64,000 bases of DNA from positions 3,968,001 through 4,032,000 of the forward strand of contig OX465600.1 in assembly GCA_950022295.1 (NCBI GenBank), given 5' to 3'. Below, piece by piece: positions 48,682 to 62,204 of this stretch. Source of the DNA: Bromus sterilis (taxonomy: Eukaryota; Streptophyta; Magnoliopsida; Poales; Poaceae). A model generated the notes under the pieces. It did not search any database. It was given only the letters and a program-made list of their open reading frames with translations, and had not been told where the DNA came from. A program made the translations under genes and the position numbers. Positions within the stretch are counted from its first letter, which is position 1. Each line of letters starts with the position of its first letter.

Positions 48682-49935
48682 TACTAGGTTGTAGTGATTT
48701 CTCGGGTAAAAGTAAAGTAAATTTTCCCCTCCCAAAGAAACCCCAAAGGGGCAAAGAGCGCCGCCGCTTGTGCCGCGCCGTCCCTCTCGATCTTGATGCG
48801 CATCGGCAAGCCGAGGCATCAAGAAGAAGGATCAATCCCTCGAATTCGAGAGGAAAAAGAACAGAAAAGGGAGGCGGCTCACCTAGCCGGCCTCCACCGC
48901 CGGTGAACTCCGGGTAAAGGCACCGCCGCTGTGCCGCTTGACAGCGGCGCGCTCTCTTTCGGGAGCTCGCGCACGCCGGCAAGGGGACAGTGGGGGCGCC
49001 GCCGTCTTCGTCTCCGCCGCGAGCTGCGCAAAGGAAAGCGAGTGGCGTCTTTTTGGAGGCGGATGGAAAGAATAAGGAGGAGGGGGAGGCAGGCTCTGCC
49101 GCGCCGGAGGGGCGGGCCGGCTCGCCGCGCCGTGGCGCTCCGCCGTGAAAGAGAGGCCGGGGCGCAAGGGGGCGCAAGGGAGAGAGAGGCGCGGGGTGCA
49201 GAGTGAGCCGCTAGGGTTTGGGGGGGGGGGCGGCGTACGCCGTTTTGTCCCAGCGAGGAGCACGACCGACCGTCCGATAGGATGGACGGGCCCGATCCCG
49301 CCTCAGCCCCTCCGCGGGCCTCTTGGGCCAAAAAAGAAGAGAGGCCGGGCCAGTAGGCCGAAAGTAAACCAAAAAAAAAAGGAGGCTGAAGCCTAGAAAG
49401 GCTTCTAGCGCGGGCGGGCCTAGAAGGTTGCACGGCCGTGGGCCAAGGACGGCACAGCCGCCGTTTCTAGTTTTTTTTAACAGAAACATTGCATTATCTG
49501 TTTTTGTCCTGTTTTGGGCAAATTTTATACAGTTTTTCTTTTTCTATTCAAATTATCCAACGAAATTTGTTTAGAAAATAGAAAAGTAAAAGTAATAACT
49601 CTGAAAAAGTATAAAGTACATGAATTTTAATACATGTTTTTCCGCTGCAAATAAATAAAAGTGCTCTTTTTTTTTCTTTAAGAGTAAAAGTTGAATTATT
49701 TAAAAGAGCATGTTAAAGTAATTATGGTTCTGTTATTTTATGACCAACGTTGTTAATAACATAATCATAATTTATTATTGTTAATATGTGCATTTATTTC
49801 TATTTTTTTGCCCAACGGTGATATAGTTTTAATTGCACCAATAGTTGTATGCCCTAATTTTGACCAACGTTGGATTATTGCATGCAATTGTTGTTATGTT
49901 CTCACTTAATTGTGGTTTCAGGAGGGTTCTACTTG
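48682..49935 (+). other. Long untranslated leader of the copia element
   Basis: The first 760 bases are very GC-rich with open frames on both strands. None has recognised domains and none matches copia Gag. The remainder (49470-49920) is AT-rich. A repeated TTTTGACCAACGTTG-like block (49740 and 49858) precedes a possible splice acceptor, TGGTTTCAG (49922), just before the Gag ATG. The leader may be spliced in some transcripts. Confidence 0.5.
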
Positions 49936-52900
49936 ATGAGTTGTATCAAAGAAGTGCCAACCCTCCGAGGTGACAACTACACCGAGTGGAGAAAGAATGT
50001 GGACTTTGCATTTGTCTGTGCTGAGGTTGACTGGGTAGTGGAGACCCCACAGCCGGTCAAACCTAAAGAGCCAGTCAGAGATGCTAAGGACACTGATGCA
50101 ACATGGGAGAAAAAGAAAAGGGACTATGCTCCGTTCGAGATGTCATACACTCTCGAGAACACAAAGTGGCTCACCGCCAATAAGAAATGCATGGCATTTA
50201 TAAAGAATACAATTGACTCACACATTGTGTGTTCAATTCCAGAGTGTGTTTCCGCAGGGGGGCTCCTTGAAAAGATAAAGAGCCAGTTCACTGGTTCTTC
50301 AAAGATTTATGCCACCCAGCTGGTCAAGCAACTGGTGTCTGAAAAGTACACCGGGGGTGGACATGGAATAAGGGAGCACATCCTTCGGATGAGCAATATG
50401 GCTGCAAAGTTAAAGCTAATGGATGATGACCTGGAACTTAAACCAGCACTCATTGTCCATCTGGTCATGGCTTCATTGTCAAAAGAATTTGAAACTTTTG
50501 TTGTAAACTACAACTTCTAGCCAAAGCGGTGGGACACAAAAAAGACCATAGCCATGTGCGTACAAGAGGAGGAAAGAATAAAATCCTCATATGGTGGTTC
50601 TCTGAACTATGTGAAGGAAAATAAGAAAAAGAACCAGAACTATGGTTCCCCCTCAAAACCACATGGAAAAGCTCCCTATCAGCAGCAGCAGAAGTCTTTC
50701 CCAGTGGACAAAGACACTTGTCTTCACTGTAAGAAGCCTGGGCATTACAAGAAAGACTGCCCTGATTGGCTAAAGTCCATAATGGCCAAGAAAGGTAACA
50801 ACATTGTTTCCTTTGTAAATGAATCCTTGTATACACAGTTTTCGAAATCTACTTGGTGGATTGACTCAGGTGCAACTGTTCATGTTGCAAATTCATTACA
50901 GGAATTCCATTCGACGCGGACTATTCAAAGAAGAGAAAGACGCATTGAAGTTGCGAATGGAGTTCAAGCAGACATTGAAGCTGTCGGCGACGTCTCCCTA
51001 GAATTAGCTAATGGCTTCAAGCTTGTGCTTAAAGATGTATTATACGTTCCTTCTTTGCATAGAAACTTGATTAGTGTGTCTCGTTTGGAAAAATGTCACT
51101 ATGAATGCTATTTTGGACATGGCAAATGTGCCATATGGTTTAATAATTCTCATGTGGGTGTTGCTTTCCTTCACAATGAGCTTTATTTGTTATCACTATG
51201 TGAAAAAGTGCATTCTGTGTGTAATGTGAATGAGCATGTTTCCGCGTCGAACAAAGAGCAAAAGAAAAGAAAGAGAACTCACGACTCATCGAAATTATGG
51301 CACTGTCGTTTGGGCCATATTTCGAGGGGGAGAATAGAAAGACTAGACAAAAATGAAATTCTTCCTCCATTAGAGTTCTCAGACTTAGAACAATGCATAG
51401 ATTGCATTAAAGGAAAGTATGTAAAACAAATCAAAAAGGGTGCAAATCGAAGCACAGCAACACTAGAAATCATTCACACCGATATTTGTGAACCATTTCC
51501 TGTGAAAAGTGTGGATGGTTATGACTCGTTTATAACATTCACAGATGACTACTCCCGATATGGCTATATTTATCCAATCAAAGAAAGAAATGAAGCGTTG
51601 GATAAATTTAAAATATTCAAAGATGAATTAGAAAATCAACATGATAAAAGAATAAAGATAGTCAGATCTGACCGTGGGGGGGAGTACTACGGTCGGCACA
51701 CTCCATATGGCCAAGTCCCTGGACCTTTTGCAAGGTTCTTACAAGAGACTAGCATAGTATCCCAGTACTCAATGCCGGGAGAGCCTCAGCAAAATGGAGT
51801 AGCTGAAAGGCGCAACCGTACAATTATGGATATGGTGCGCAGCATGATGAGTTACTCCACGTTACCATTGGGATTATGGATGGAGGCGCTTAAAACCGCC
51901 ATTCACATTCTCAATAGAGTACCAAGCAAGTCGGTGCCCAAAACACCGTACGAGTTGTGAACAGGAAGAGTACCCTCCCTACAACACTTTAGGGTGTGGG
52001 GGAGCCCAGATGAGGCCAAAGTTTTTAATCCAAATATTGCAAAGTTAGATCCAAAAACAGTGAATTGTCATTTCATTGGCTATCCTGATAGATCAAAAGG
52101 CTTTCGTTTCTATTGTCCAGACAGATACACAAAGTTTATAGAAACGAGGCATGCAATCTTCTTAGAGGACGAAATGATGAGGGGGAGCATGGTAGCTCGG
52201 AAAATTGATCTTGAGGAGAAGAGGGTGCAAGCACCTAATCCGACGATTCAGGAGTCATTTTTCTCACTACCTGTTGTACCTGCATCGACAATCCCCGAGG
52301 TTGTGGTGCAAGCACCTGTTGTAACTCCACCCGTGCAAACTATGGGTGAAGATCCGGAACCTGTCCGTCAGGAACCGGCTGAACCCATCGTTGAGCATGA
52401 AAGGGAGGTGCAACAGCCACCTTTAGAAGATGTGCCATAGAATGAGCCTCTTAGAAGGTCTAAAAGACCTAAAAAGTCAGCTATTTCCTCCGATTATAAA
52501 GTTTATAATACAGAAATAGTTCATATGGACAATGATCCCACTTCATATGAAGAAGCCATGAGAAGCCCTCACTCATCGCAGTGGCAGGAGGCAATGGAAG
52601 ACGAGATGAATTCGATGAGTTCCAACGATGTTTGGGACTTAGAAAATATTCCTAAAGGAGCCAAAACAGTAGGTTGTAAATGGGTCTACAAAACTAAATA
52701 TGACTCTAATGGGAATATAGAAAAGTACAAAGCACGACTTGTGGCAAAAGGATTTACATAAGGGATAGATTACAATGAGACATTTTCTCCAGTCTCATGT
52801 AAGGATTCCTTTAGAATCATAATGGCACTAGTTGCTCATTTTGATTTAGAGCTACATCAAATGGATGTAAAGACGACATTTCTAAACGGGGATTTAGAAG

Positions 52901-54099
52901 AAAATGTTTACATGAAACAACCCAAGGTTTTTATCATGAAAGGCAAGGAAGAAATGGGATGCCGCCTAAAGAAATCCATTTATGGATTAAAGCAAGCCTT
53001 TAGACAGTGGTATCTAAAGTTTAATGAGACCATTAAAAGATTTGGATTTAAAGAGAATGTTGAGGATAATTGCGTTTATGCAAAGTTTAAGAATGGAAAA
53101 TATATTTTCCTAATCTTGTATGTGGATGATATCTTGCTTGCAAGCAGTGATGTTAGTCTACTTCAAGAAACAAAGAAGTTCTTATCCTCAAACTTTGACA
53201 TGAAAGATCTTGGTGAAGCATCATATGTTTTGGGCATAGAAATTCACCGAGATAGGAAAAATAGAGTTCTTGGACTATCATAGAAGGCATATTTAGAAAA
53301 AGTTCTTAAAAAGTATAATATGCAGACGAGTAATACCACTCTTGCTCCTATAGTCAAGGGCGACAGTTTTGAGAAATTTCAATCTCCCAAGAACCAGTAC
53401 GAGATCGATCAAATGAAAGGAAAACCATATGCTTCGGCTGTTGGAAGCTTACAGTATGCACAAGTGTGCACTCGCCCTGACTTAGCTTTTGTCACCGGGG
53501 TACTCGGTAGATATCAAGAAAATCCAGGCATAGAACACTGGAAGATGGTAAAGAAAGCTTTGCGTTATGTGCAAGGCACAAAAGACCTCATGCTAACATA
53601 CAAATTTTCTGATTCCCTAGAGATAAAGGGGTATTCCGACGCAGATTTTGCGGGGGATAAAGATGATAGAAAATCCACATCACGATACGTCTTTACTCTC
53701 GCTGGAGGGGCTATTTCGTGGAAAAGCTCCAAACAGTCAATAGATGCATCATCCACGATGTATGCAGAATTTATAGCATGTTATGAGGCCACGGGGCAGG
53801 CGATATGGTTAAAGAAATTTATACCCGACTTGAAAGTGGTAGATTGTATTGACAAACCACTAAAGTTATACTGTGACAACCAGCCCGCAGTATTCTATGC
53901 TCACAACAACAAGTCGAGTAATGCTACCAAACCAATAGAAATAAAGTATTATGTTGTGAAAGATAAAATCAAGAATCACACTATAAGTCTCGAGCATATA
54001 AGGACAAAGGATATGCTTGCGGATCCGCTTACGAAAGGCTTACCACCCAATGTGTTCAAGGAACACTTAGCCGGCATGGGTTTAAGGGAAAGCCTATGA
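49936..54099 (+). pseudogene. gag-pol: Copia gag-pol polyprotein with five in-frame stops
   Basis: One frame of 1388 codons runs from the ATG at 49936 (MSCIKEVPTLRGDNYTEW) to the stop at 54099. No frameshift is seen. Gag is followed by a CCHC knuckle (CLHCKKPGHYKKDC, about 50720-50761). The protease has WWIDSGATVHVANS. The integrase has LWHCRLGHIS, TFTDDYSRYGY, VRSDRGGEYY and NGVAERRNRT. The RT has YKARLVAKGF, LEENVYMKQP and YVDDILLA. The RNase H has YSDADFAGDKDDRKSTS and CDNQPAV. The stops are TAG 50518, TGA 51958, TAG 52438, TAA 52759 and TAG 53281. The active-site residues I looked for are otherwise present, so decay is by nonsense changes only. It cannot make a full polyprotein now. Confidence 0.93.
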
Positions 54100-54267
54100 T
54101 TCCTGGATCATGAGAGGCCCAAAAGAAACAGAATTTGTTTCAAAATAGAGAGGTATGTCGTAGCTGTCTGATTCTATCGGCAATTGAGCTGTGACGATGA
54201 AACATGCTCTATATACTAATCTGTGATGAAACAAGTAAAGTATAAAGTTAAAAGAAAAGTTGAGATC
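54100..54267 (+). other. Short 3' untranslated region of the copia element
   Basis: 168 bases lie between the pol stop and the PPT, AT-rich with no frame. Confidence 0.6.
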
Positions 54268-54278
54268 AAGGGGGAGAA
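54268..54278 (+). other. Polypurine tract of the copia element
   Basis: AAGGGGGAGAA directly abuts the 3' LTR start TGTTAG, as expected for the plus-strand primer. Confidence 0.85.
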
Positions 54279-54692
54279 TGTTAGATTGATCTCTTCCCGT
54301 GAGGGTCTAACGACCCGAACGAACCCATTGATTTGCGCCCTGATCGGGGGCGCCCAACCTCCTCTGGTTGGTGGGCCCCTGTCGCCTGCGCTATATAAAG
54401 AGAGGTGGGGTCCGGGGCACGGCAGACGAAGTTCACCGCCGCCACAACCGTCACCGATACACCCGACCCGATCTAGGTCTTGCGCAGTGCGACGGGAAGC
54501 ACCACCACCGCCGCCTCGGCCACTGCCCATCTCGCCACCGTCGTCCCCATGGCCGACTCCTCGTCCTCGTCAAGCAAGGGACAAGGTACCTTCCCATCTC
54601 TCTCTCTCTCTGATCCCTCTCTCGATCTGGATACACATAGACAAAGTTCATACCCGGTTTGATCTAGCCTAGACGATCTAGATCATCTAACA
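54279..54692 (+). repeat. 3' LTR of the copia element
   Basis: It is 414 bp. Differences from the 5' copy include ATTGGG/ATCGGG, CCTTTGG/CCTCTGG, CCCTCA/CCGTCA, CCTCATGG/CCCCATGG and an extra G near the end. Confidence 0.95.
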
Positions 54693-54697
54693 AAAAA

Positions 54698-57600
54698 TTG
54701 TTCAGGAAGTCATCGTCGTATGGTTTTTTATTGATCAGCCTCAATGTCCATGTTTTCAACAAGTAAATTGGCCCAAAACTCTATATTGCTGAAAAAAAAT
54801 TAGCATCCTAAAGCGTAGCAAGTAAAGAAATAACGGGAATCATATAGGGTGACCAGTCGCGCCGAGTGATGGCAAGCGCGAGCTGCCTAGGTGTCAAATC
54901 GCAGTGACGCACGGAGAAAAAAGATGGCAAATTCAGTATGCCCGCCGCAATTCTTTCAGAATGAAAGAAAGAAACTACAACGAATTGCTATGCTTTCATA
55001 GTAAAATTGCTACCCACGGCTAACAACATTTGCCATCAGAACAGTTCGCGCTTGCCATAATTTCCAACGAAGCGTTTGCTCTGAATTGTAGTCTAAGTAA
55101 TAATCCCATTGTTAAACCTCTATAAATCTAGCCCCCCTTCATAATTTATCAAAATATTAATCATCAAGTTTGCAAGTGACAATAGGTAGAGTAGATCGTG
55201 CAGCTAAATTAATCAGCGCTCTTTCTCTTCCATGGTGAGCATCACAGTACATGTATAAACTGAAGACAACTACTCTCATTGTTTCCGTGTACATCACATT
55301 GTTTCCGTTTCTTGCAAACACCTCTCTGGCTGATTAATTCCCAAAAGGGGAACGTAAGTACACCTTTCATGGAGACAAAATGCCCAGAATTAGTAGGATC
55401 CGGCGGTTACATGCCACTACGGTGAATCGTTGAGCGCATGCATGGCATGAACCAGCCGTACACTCAACCATTCGAAAGGTACGTCGCCACTCGATCGGAT
55501 CCATGGATCCATGGCTTGATGGCTAACGCGTCGTTCACGACCTGCTACAACGCTGCAGCATACGTCCGCCGCCTCTTTGTTGTGAGAACATCACTGCTTC
55601 GGCCGGCCGCCGCCTCGCCATCACACTGTAGACTCATCGCATCATGCGCTTCATAGCCTTTGCCGTCATCGATGACGCCCGTCGTCGGTGCCTCACGCCG
55701 CACTGTTCGTGGTCCTCTCCTCGCCATCATCGGTTGCAGCATGGCGCCGTCATCGGTGCAGCCTCGCCGCCCCAACAAAAAGGATGTTGGCCGCAACAAA
55801 AATATCGCAGCCGGTCCCAACCAATAGCTCTGTCGATCCCATCAATTTGTTTGCTGGTTGAAGCTTTTCCATGGCCGATCGCAGCACAAAAGTTGACTGG
55901 ATGTCGTTGCTCGCCCAGCGAATCATCAGTCTTCAGCAATTCATGTTGCGGGCTGTACTTTTTTGTCGTCGGTTGCAACAAAATTGCCAACTCGATATGT
56001 TGCTCGCCCCTGCAAATCGTTCGTCACAGAAATTCACCCAACCGGTTGCAACTTTAGTGGACACAGGTCCCAGCAAGAAATTCCGTCAATTCCAGCATCG
56101 CGCAGCTCGTCGCATCCTCCATTGTAGCTCGCTGACATGACGGTCCTAGCTCGCCGCGGTCGACATTGTAGCAGTGTAGGCCGTGGTTCCAGCACGCGTC
56201 CGCGCCCATCCCATCACCTTGTTCATGGCGTCGTATAACAGAGCAAGCCAGCAACGGAGGTTACAAATTTCAATGCGTGCTCGTGGACCATGGCAAAGTG
56301 CAGCGTCGCTGATTTTAGCGACAAACATGAAAAGAATTGCAGCGGGAAGGAAATGGCCTAGGAGAATAAGGTGGAGGGTGATGGAATAAGCCATGACCTG
56401 CATAGGTGGTGACCGGCGTGTGTGCGCCAGGTTGTTGTCCGTCACGGTGGCGACCAGCGTGAGTGTGTTTTATGGTATCTATCTAAACATGTAAACTATT
56501 TACATCATTTATTATTGTAGCCAATCATTTATTCATGCCATCGACTTTCATTCACATGCATCTTATTTGCTTTAAATTTAAATTGTAGAATTTTTATAAA
56601 GATCTCTGCTGCAACGGACGGTGTATTCTTATGATTATACTGGATATGATTGTGGAGGGGAGGTGACCAAGGGATGTTGATGAATGATAGTCGCTTCGAT
56701 AGTGTTAAAAGGTGTCTCACATAGTAAATTATAAGGGTAGTAACTATTGAATTATGAAAACTACAGTCTTTCATGTGGTAGCTTTGTTGATCATTATTTT
56801 GATTGTTTCACAGTTTCTTTTTTATTATTATTTTTTACTTTTTTGATGTGACTTTCCGTGTGTATGGTGAAATTGATTGTTTAAATCCTAATTTATAGAG
56901 GTCAGGTATATGCTAATTGTTTTTGTAATTTCTTGATACTTCATTCAAAGTTCATAAATCCACCTTTATGAAAAAAAGACTCCCCTCGTCAACGTTAGCG
57001 CACTGTCTTTTCCCATGCCCTCAACGACGGAGACAAAGCGTAGTAAGTTATCTTGATGTTTCTTAATTATTTTTATACAAAATTATTGCATGCCTAACTA
57101 GCAGTGAACGACCTATTATATCTCTTGGAAAGTACTGTAGTAATAGGTTACTATTTTGAAAATCCCTTGTTCCAAAATTATGTAGTAGGAGCGTCCTAAA
57201 ATTTGTAATTTAGTGAAAATATACAAGCTTTCATTGACAATGATAGGTGCAGGCTGCATCCCTACCCTATCTGTCTATCTTTTATTGTTTTGTTTTGTTT
57301 TTTAACATATGTCTTTTATTGTTGACAGTGCTGTACTTGTCTGTTAGTTCTTGTACAAGCCCACGATCCACCAATTCGGGCATTTACAAATAATAAATGT
57401 TACTGCACTAGTCTGATCAAATCTTGCTTAGGTAACTTCCGAGATGTATTGAAGAATAACTGTTGCGTGTCAACTTTTATGTCTTGTTCTTTTCCTCCCG
57501 GCAACGACTGCACGATTTCGTTCAACCACCAACCAGGACCAACCACTCTTTCAGAAAAGGAAATGCACACTAAAAAAAGGTGACCTTGCACCAAGGAGAC

Positions 57601-57700
57601 TTTGCACCCGGTGGCTGTATAGACGGGTTAGCAGTGTAGAAAGATGTTATTAACTATTAAGCCTCTTAATGTTGAACTGCATGTGTGATGTAGGTATGAC
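54698..57700. other. Intergenic DNA, no gene supported
   Basis: Open frames at 55438-56445 on both strands are short, overlap and carry no recognised motif. GTTGCAAC/GTTGCAGC-type words recur at 55735-56060. A dimeric GGATCCATGGATCCATGG is at 55498-55514. The part from 56500 is AT-rich. It may be a decayed transposon, but I cannot name it. Confidence 0.45.
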
Positions 57701-57889
57701 ATATGAAAAATAATATTAAGATTGTATACTGCAAATGAAACATTTGTGATGGCTAGTTTTTCTCATATGATTACGTAATGAGAGCTGTGCACAATCATTC
57801 GACCATCCATCTTGTGTGTGATAATTCATGATAACACATGCGATTATTTTGCGACAATTGTGTGTGGTACGTGACACAATTGAAAAAAA

Positions 57890-59442
57890 AATGTTTCTGT
57901 GATCTACAATCCTCCATGGAGCAATATGGCATCCTTTGTAAAACTTAACCACTTCGAAGAGGTTGCAATTGTCAAAGTCTAGGCCACTATCCTCAAATAA
58001 AGTGGGAGCACCAATATCTAAAGTCATCTTATCATCTAGCCCACTTTCTTTCATAGTAGTTTTGACACTTTTCAAAGCGTGGGGACACTTTATTCGTTAA
58101 GGTTGAGACCTCATCATTCTCATTAGTGCTAAAAATTTTGAGGTCCTCATGCACATGAATGGTACCAAGGTTAGTGCTCATAGCTAGGTTTTTTTATGGT
58201 TTTAGTCTCTTTCTTCTCTCTACTCCATCTAGCATGCAATTGAGGTAACATTCTAATGTTCTCATCTATTTTGAATTCAATAATTCACAGGCTTGATTTT
58301 CTCATCCTCAAGGGATGAGGTTCTAATCTTTAGCATCTCAACATCATGAGCAAGATTGCCTACATTCAAAACAAGACTATCTAACTTCTCTAGCTTTTCC
58401 TCAACGGTTTTTTTGAAAACCTTTTGTGAGGAAAAATAAAATCCTTTAGCATGCTCTTTAGTTGAGAGGTAGAACTTTTATTACTAGCGTAAGATTTAAC
58501 ATAAGAATTTCCATAGGAGTTGCTATTATTGGAAGGAAAAGTCCTAGAGTTGTTATTGACAAAGTTACTCCTATAGGCGCTATTGTTGAAATTGTTCCTA
58601 GAAATAAAGTTAACAACGACTTGCTCCTTCTTTTGAGCAATCAAAGAATTTAAGGGAAAATTACTAGGATCAATAGGAACTTGTTTAGCAATCAAAGACA
58701 CAATCATATCAATTTTGTCATTCAAGGAAGAGATCTCCTCAATAGAATTTTACCTTCTTAGATGTTGGAGCAATTTCGGTGTGCCATTGAGAGTAATTTG
58801 CCATCATAGCATCCAGTAATTTAGTTGGTTGCACCAAGTGTAGTAGACATAAAGGTACCTACCACGCAGGGCTACCACAGCCGCGTCTAACAAATTCCGT
58901 GAAGAGAAATTAAATTGTGCATAAAATATTTGTGTGACCAACCAAGTAGTTAGTCCATGAGTGGAACAATTTTTAACCTTAAACTTCATTCTATCCCAAG
59001 CTTGAGCAATTCATTATCAAGTTTTCTAAAATTCATAATATTACTCCTCAACTGAATAATCTTAGCAGTAGGATAGTATTTTCCAATAAAAGCATATTTG
59101 CACTTACTTCAAGAATCAATAGTATCCCTAGGCAAAGATTGAAGCCACACGTTAGCTCTTTCTCTTAAGAAAAATGAAAAAAAACTTGAACTGGACAATA
59201 TCACCATCTACCTCTTTATACTTTTGCATATCACATAACTCGACAAAGTTATTCAAATGCGAGGCAACATTCTCACCAACACCAGAAAGCTGCTCTTTCA
59301 TGATATAAGACTGAGCCAAGCATGACTAATCTTATAAGACTCTGTCTTGATGGCAGGTGTGGAGTAATATGAGTGCAAATAAAATCATTATTATTGTGAC
59401 TTATAAAGCCACAAATCATGATATTATCAGAGGAACCCATGC
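57890..59442 (-). pseudogene. Athila-type Gag remnant
   Basis: The minus strand starts MGSSDNIMICGFISH (59436). It keeps scattered Gag blocks: NCSTHGLTTWLVTQIFYAQF (58960 region), SAYRSNFVNNNSRTFPSNN with an Asn/Tyr-rich linker (58590-58500), LKSMLKDFIF (58460), and DKMTLDIGAPTLFEDSGLDF (58030 region). Many stops and frame changes separate them. Block order agrees with Athila-like Gag of Triticeae. Not translatable as a whole. Confidence 0.7.
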
Positions 59443-59634
59443 TAGCAAGAGCGAAGAAAACAAACAAACTACTAATAGGAAAAAAATCGAGAAACTAGCA
59501 ACTATTTTTTTGGTTTTGATAAAATATAAAGTAAACAAGAAAACTGAACTAGATAAAAAGTAAACTATATGCAAGAAATAAAAACTAACGGGGAAGTGAA
59601 AGTGCGCAACTCCCCCATCGTGAAGCTTGAAGTC

Positions 59635-59650
59635 TCCGGCAACGACGCCA
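59635..59650 (-). other. Primer binding site of the Athila-type element
   Basis: The minus strand reads TGGCGTCGTTGCCGGA. The family form is TGGCGCCGTTGCCGG, so one C-to-T change is present. Confidence 0.75.
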
Positions 59651-60997
59651 GAATACAATTAGATAGCCTGCTTGTAGTGTGTATCACACACACCCGTTGG
59701 GAACCCCAAGAGGAAGGTATGATGTAGCAAGCAATAATTTTCTCTCAGTGAATACAACAAGGTTATCAATCCAGTAGAACTTTAATATCTTCAAGTAGTT
59801 GTTCAATGCGTCAAAAACATTTGGCAAGACTGCGATGCCAGAAAATACGGACAAGCTTCTTGTCTATAATAGCCAATAGTTAAAAAGATGTCTATTAAAC
59901 GTATGGTGCGGAAAATAATTACAAAAGCTAAAAAGCTAAAAAATGCACAACAAGCCAGGAAGGTTGTCAAGCTTCTTGTCTTGCTGTTTACGAAGGAATT
60001 AAACGTATGGTGTGGAAAATAATTACAAAAGCTAAAAAGTGCAGCAAGCCGATAATAAATAAAAGTAAATGCAAACGGTTGTAAAAAATCAATGGTAAAA
60101 GATGGACCGGGGGCATAGCTTAACTAATGGTGTCTTTCCATAAAATGTAAATATATTATAGCTGGGCAATCAACGGAATTATAAACACACCACAATGCTA
60201 ATTATGATATAAGAAATCTCAAGGTCCTAATCATATAGGAATTATATCAAACATATATAGACCTCTATCCAGCAGCATCTATAACTAAGAGTCCACCTTG
60301 ATACCACATTATCTAGTGTATGTATCTCGTTGGTATTACGTTGCAAACGCAACAGACAAATGCTATGAGCTTGGTACATAATGTAAGCAACATCTATGAG
60401 CAATAAATAGCTATAAACACCGTTGTTTTACCCTTAGTGATAACAACCCATCCACCGCCTTAGATTTTTCCGTCACTCGTGCCCAGACGCGAGGAGGCAT
60501 GAACTCACTATCGATCATAATGCTCCCACTTGGAGTTATAAGACACTACTTTGCAAAAGTAACAACATATAACCAAGATCATGCAAGGACACTCAAAGAA
60601 TATATCAAAAGATATCATATCTAAAACATGAATAATATGATCATAATCTCGTAATCCATCAGATCCCATCAAACACAGTATATTAATTACATAAAGTGCA
60701 TTGATCATAATAGGCAGCTCACAAGGACAAATTAGTTAAGCACGGAGGAGAGAGATAACCATCTAGCAACTGCCATGGACCCAATGTCCAAGGATGGACT
60801 AATCACGCATCATCCAGGAGGTTCGCATGGCGAGAAAGAGGCCTTCGGGGATGATCTCCCCCTCCATCAAGATGTCGGGTCAGGGCTCCAGCATCCCTAA
60901 AACGAAGTTTCGAAGTGGCAATGGAAAGACGATGGTTTATGCGTTGATTCTTCCTTCACCGATCGTTTTGATATACGAGGGATAGATAGGCCAAAGG

Positions 60998-61028
60998 GCG
61001 CGCGCGCGCGCGCGGGGGGGGGGGGGGG
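60998..61028. repeat. (GC)n followed by a G homopolymer
   Basis: About nine GC units run into 14 or more G residues. The exact length is likely to be unreliable in any assembly. It lies inside the Athila LTR. Confidence 0.9.
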
Positions 61029-61497
61029 TATAGGAGGTGTCCCCACCTCCTAGGCGGCTAGGGGGTGGCCGCGCCCCCTGGACGCCATCTCCCCTGGTGG
61101 CCCTCCTTTGGGATTTCTTTGCACTGTTTTCTTTTTCTCGGGTAAAAATTGATCTCTGTAAATTTTTAGCGCATTTTGAGAATATTTTCTTTGTACATTT
61201 TGAAAAAAAAGACATCATGAAATAGAAACTGGCACTGGGCATCTCGTCAATAGGTTAGTTCCAGAAAATACTCAAAAATGATGTAAAAGTATAATAAAAG
61301 CTTGTAGCCATGTTATAAAACTATATGGAGCAAGCAAAAAATATAGATACATTTTAGATGTATCATCATCTCGAGCTTAATTCCTGCACATCCTCGAATA
61401 GGTAATGATAACAAAATAATTTTTGAGGTTATATGTTACCCACATAATCAATAACGACAAGTAATGCAATCAAGACACACTAGTAGAGAACCCCCCC

Positions 61498-61665
61498 TTT
61501 AGTACCGGTTTTCTAACCGGTACTAAAGGCCCGGTACTAAAGCCCCCCCCTTTGGTACCGGTTCCTTGCGAACCGGTATTAAAGGGGCCTCCACGTGGTC
61601 ACGGAGGAGCCCGCGGGGCTGGAGACCTTTGGTACCGGTTCGTAACACGAACCGGTACTAAAGGC
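61498..61665. repeat. Left subterminal motif array of the Caspar-like CACTA
   Basis: Paired TTTAGTACCGGTT and AACCGGTACTAAAGG motifs form hairpins, for example GGTACCGGTTCGTAACACGA with its complement at 61631-61664. A matching array lies at 63600-63838. Confidence 0.85.
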
Positions 61666-62204
61666 TATTTCGTTAAAAAAAAATTCATTTTTTTCTAATT
61701 ATTTTTCACTCCCTCTTTTTTTAGAATATCTAGTATTTCCATTAGTGTCTAACTACAATTAATCTCTAGTCAAATTACTTACCTCTGGTCAAACTTCCCA
61801 GTCGGTCACCCATCCTTACACTACTCCAACACTAGCACGCTTATTCATTTCCCTCCCACTTCCAAATGCTTCGCACGCATGTTGTTGATACTAGTATCAT
61901 ATCAATCCTATTAACATGTTGGTCGATGTCACATTTTTTTATTGTTTAAATTCCAGATAATTCTTTTAATAAAAAATTTAATGATGTAATAATAATGTTG
62001 AATAAATAGATAAAATTAACTTTTAAAATTTGTATTATTTTTAATTATTTTTTAAATTTTTCATATTTTTTTGCCAAACCTAAAACCTGAAAATTTGAAA
62101 ATCTTATAATTTGCTAAAGTTCATAGTAATCTTTATGCAGATGCAATTATTAATTTTAATTTTGAAAAAAATAAAAAAATATAAAATTCTAAATTTCCTA
62201 TTAA

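Larger units (their letters stand above)
48256..54692 (+). mobile_element. Ty1/copia LTR retrotransposon, structurally complete
   Basis: LTRs of 413 and 414 bp (TGTTAGATTG...ATCTAACA) are flanked by AAAAA at 48251-48255 and 54693-54697. The total is 6437 bp. Domain order is Gag, PR, IN, RT, RNase H, which is copia order. The coding frame is continuous but has five stops. By eye the LTRs differ at about five positions plus one 1-base indel (about 1.2%), so it is older than the Angela insertion. I do not assign a lineage. Confidence 0.96.

Noticed and set aside
48659..49433. Overlapping 126-184-codon frames in the GC-rich copia leader
   Set aside because: Several frames on both strands are open at once in 70%-plus GC sequence. 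None resembles Gag or any recognised protein.
55438..56445. Cluster of 66-137-codon frames on both strands
   Set aside because: Frames overlap with no consistent strand, no motifs and no splice-consistent structure. Left as unassigned intergenic DNA.
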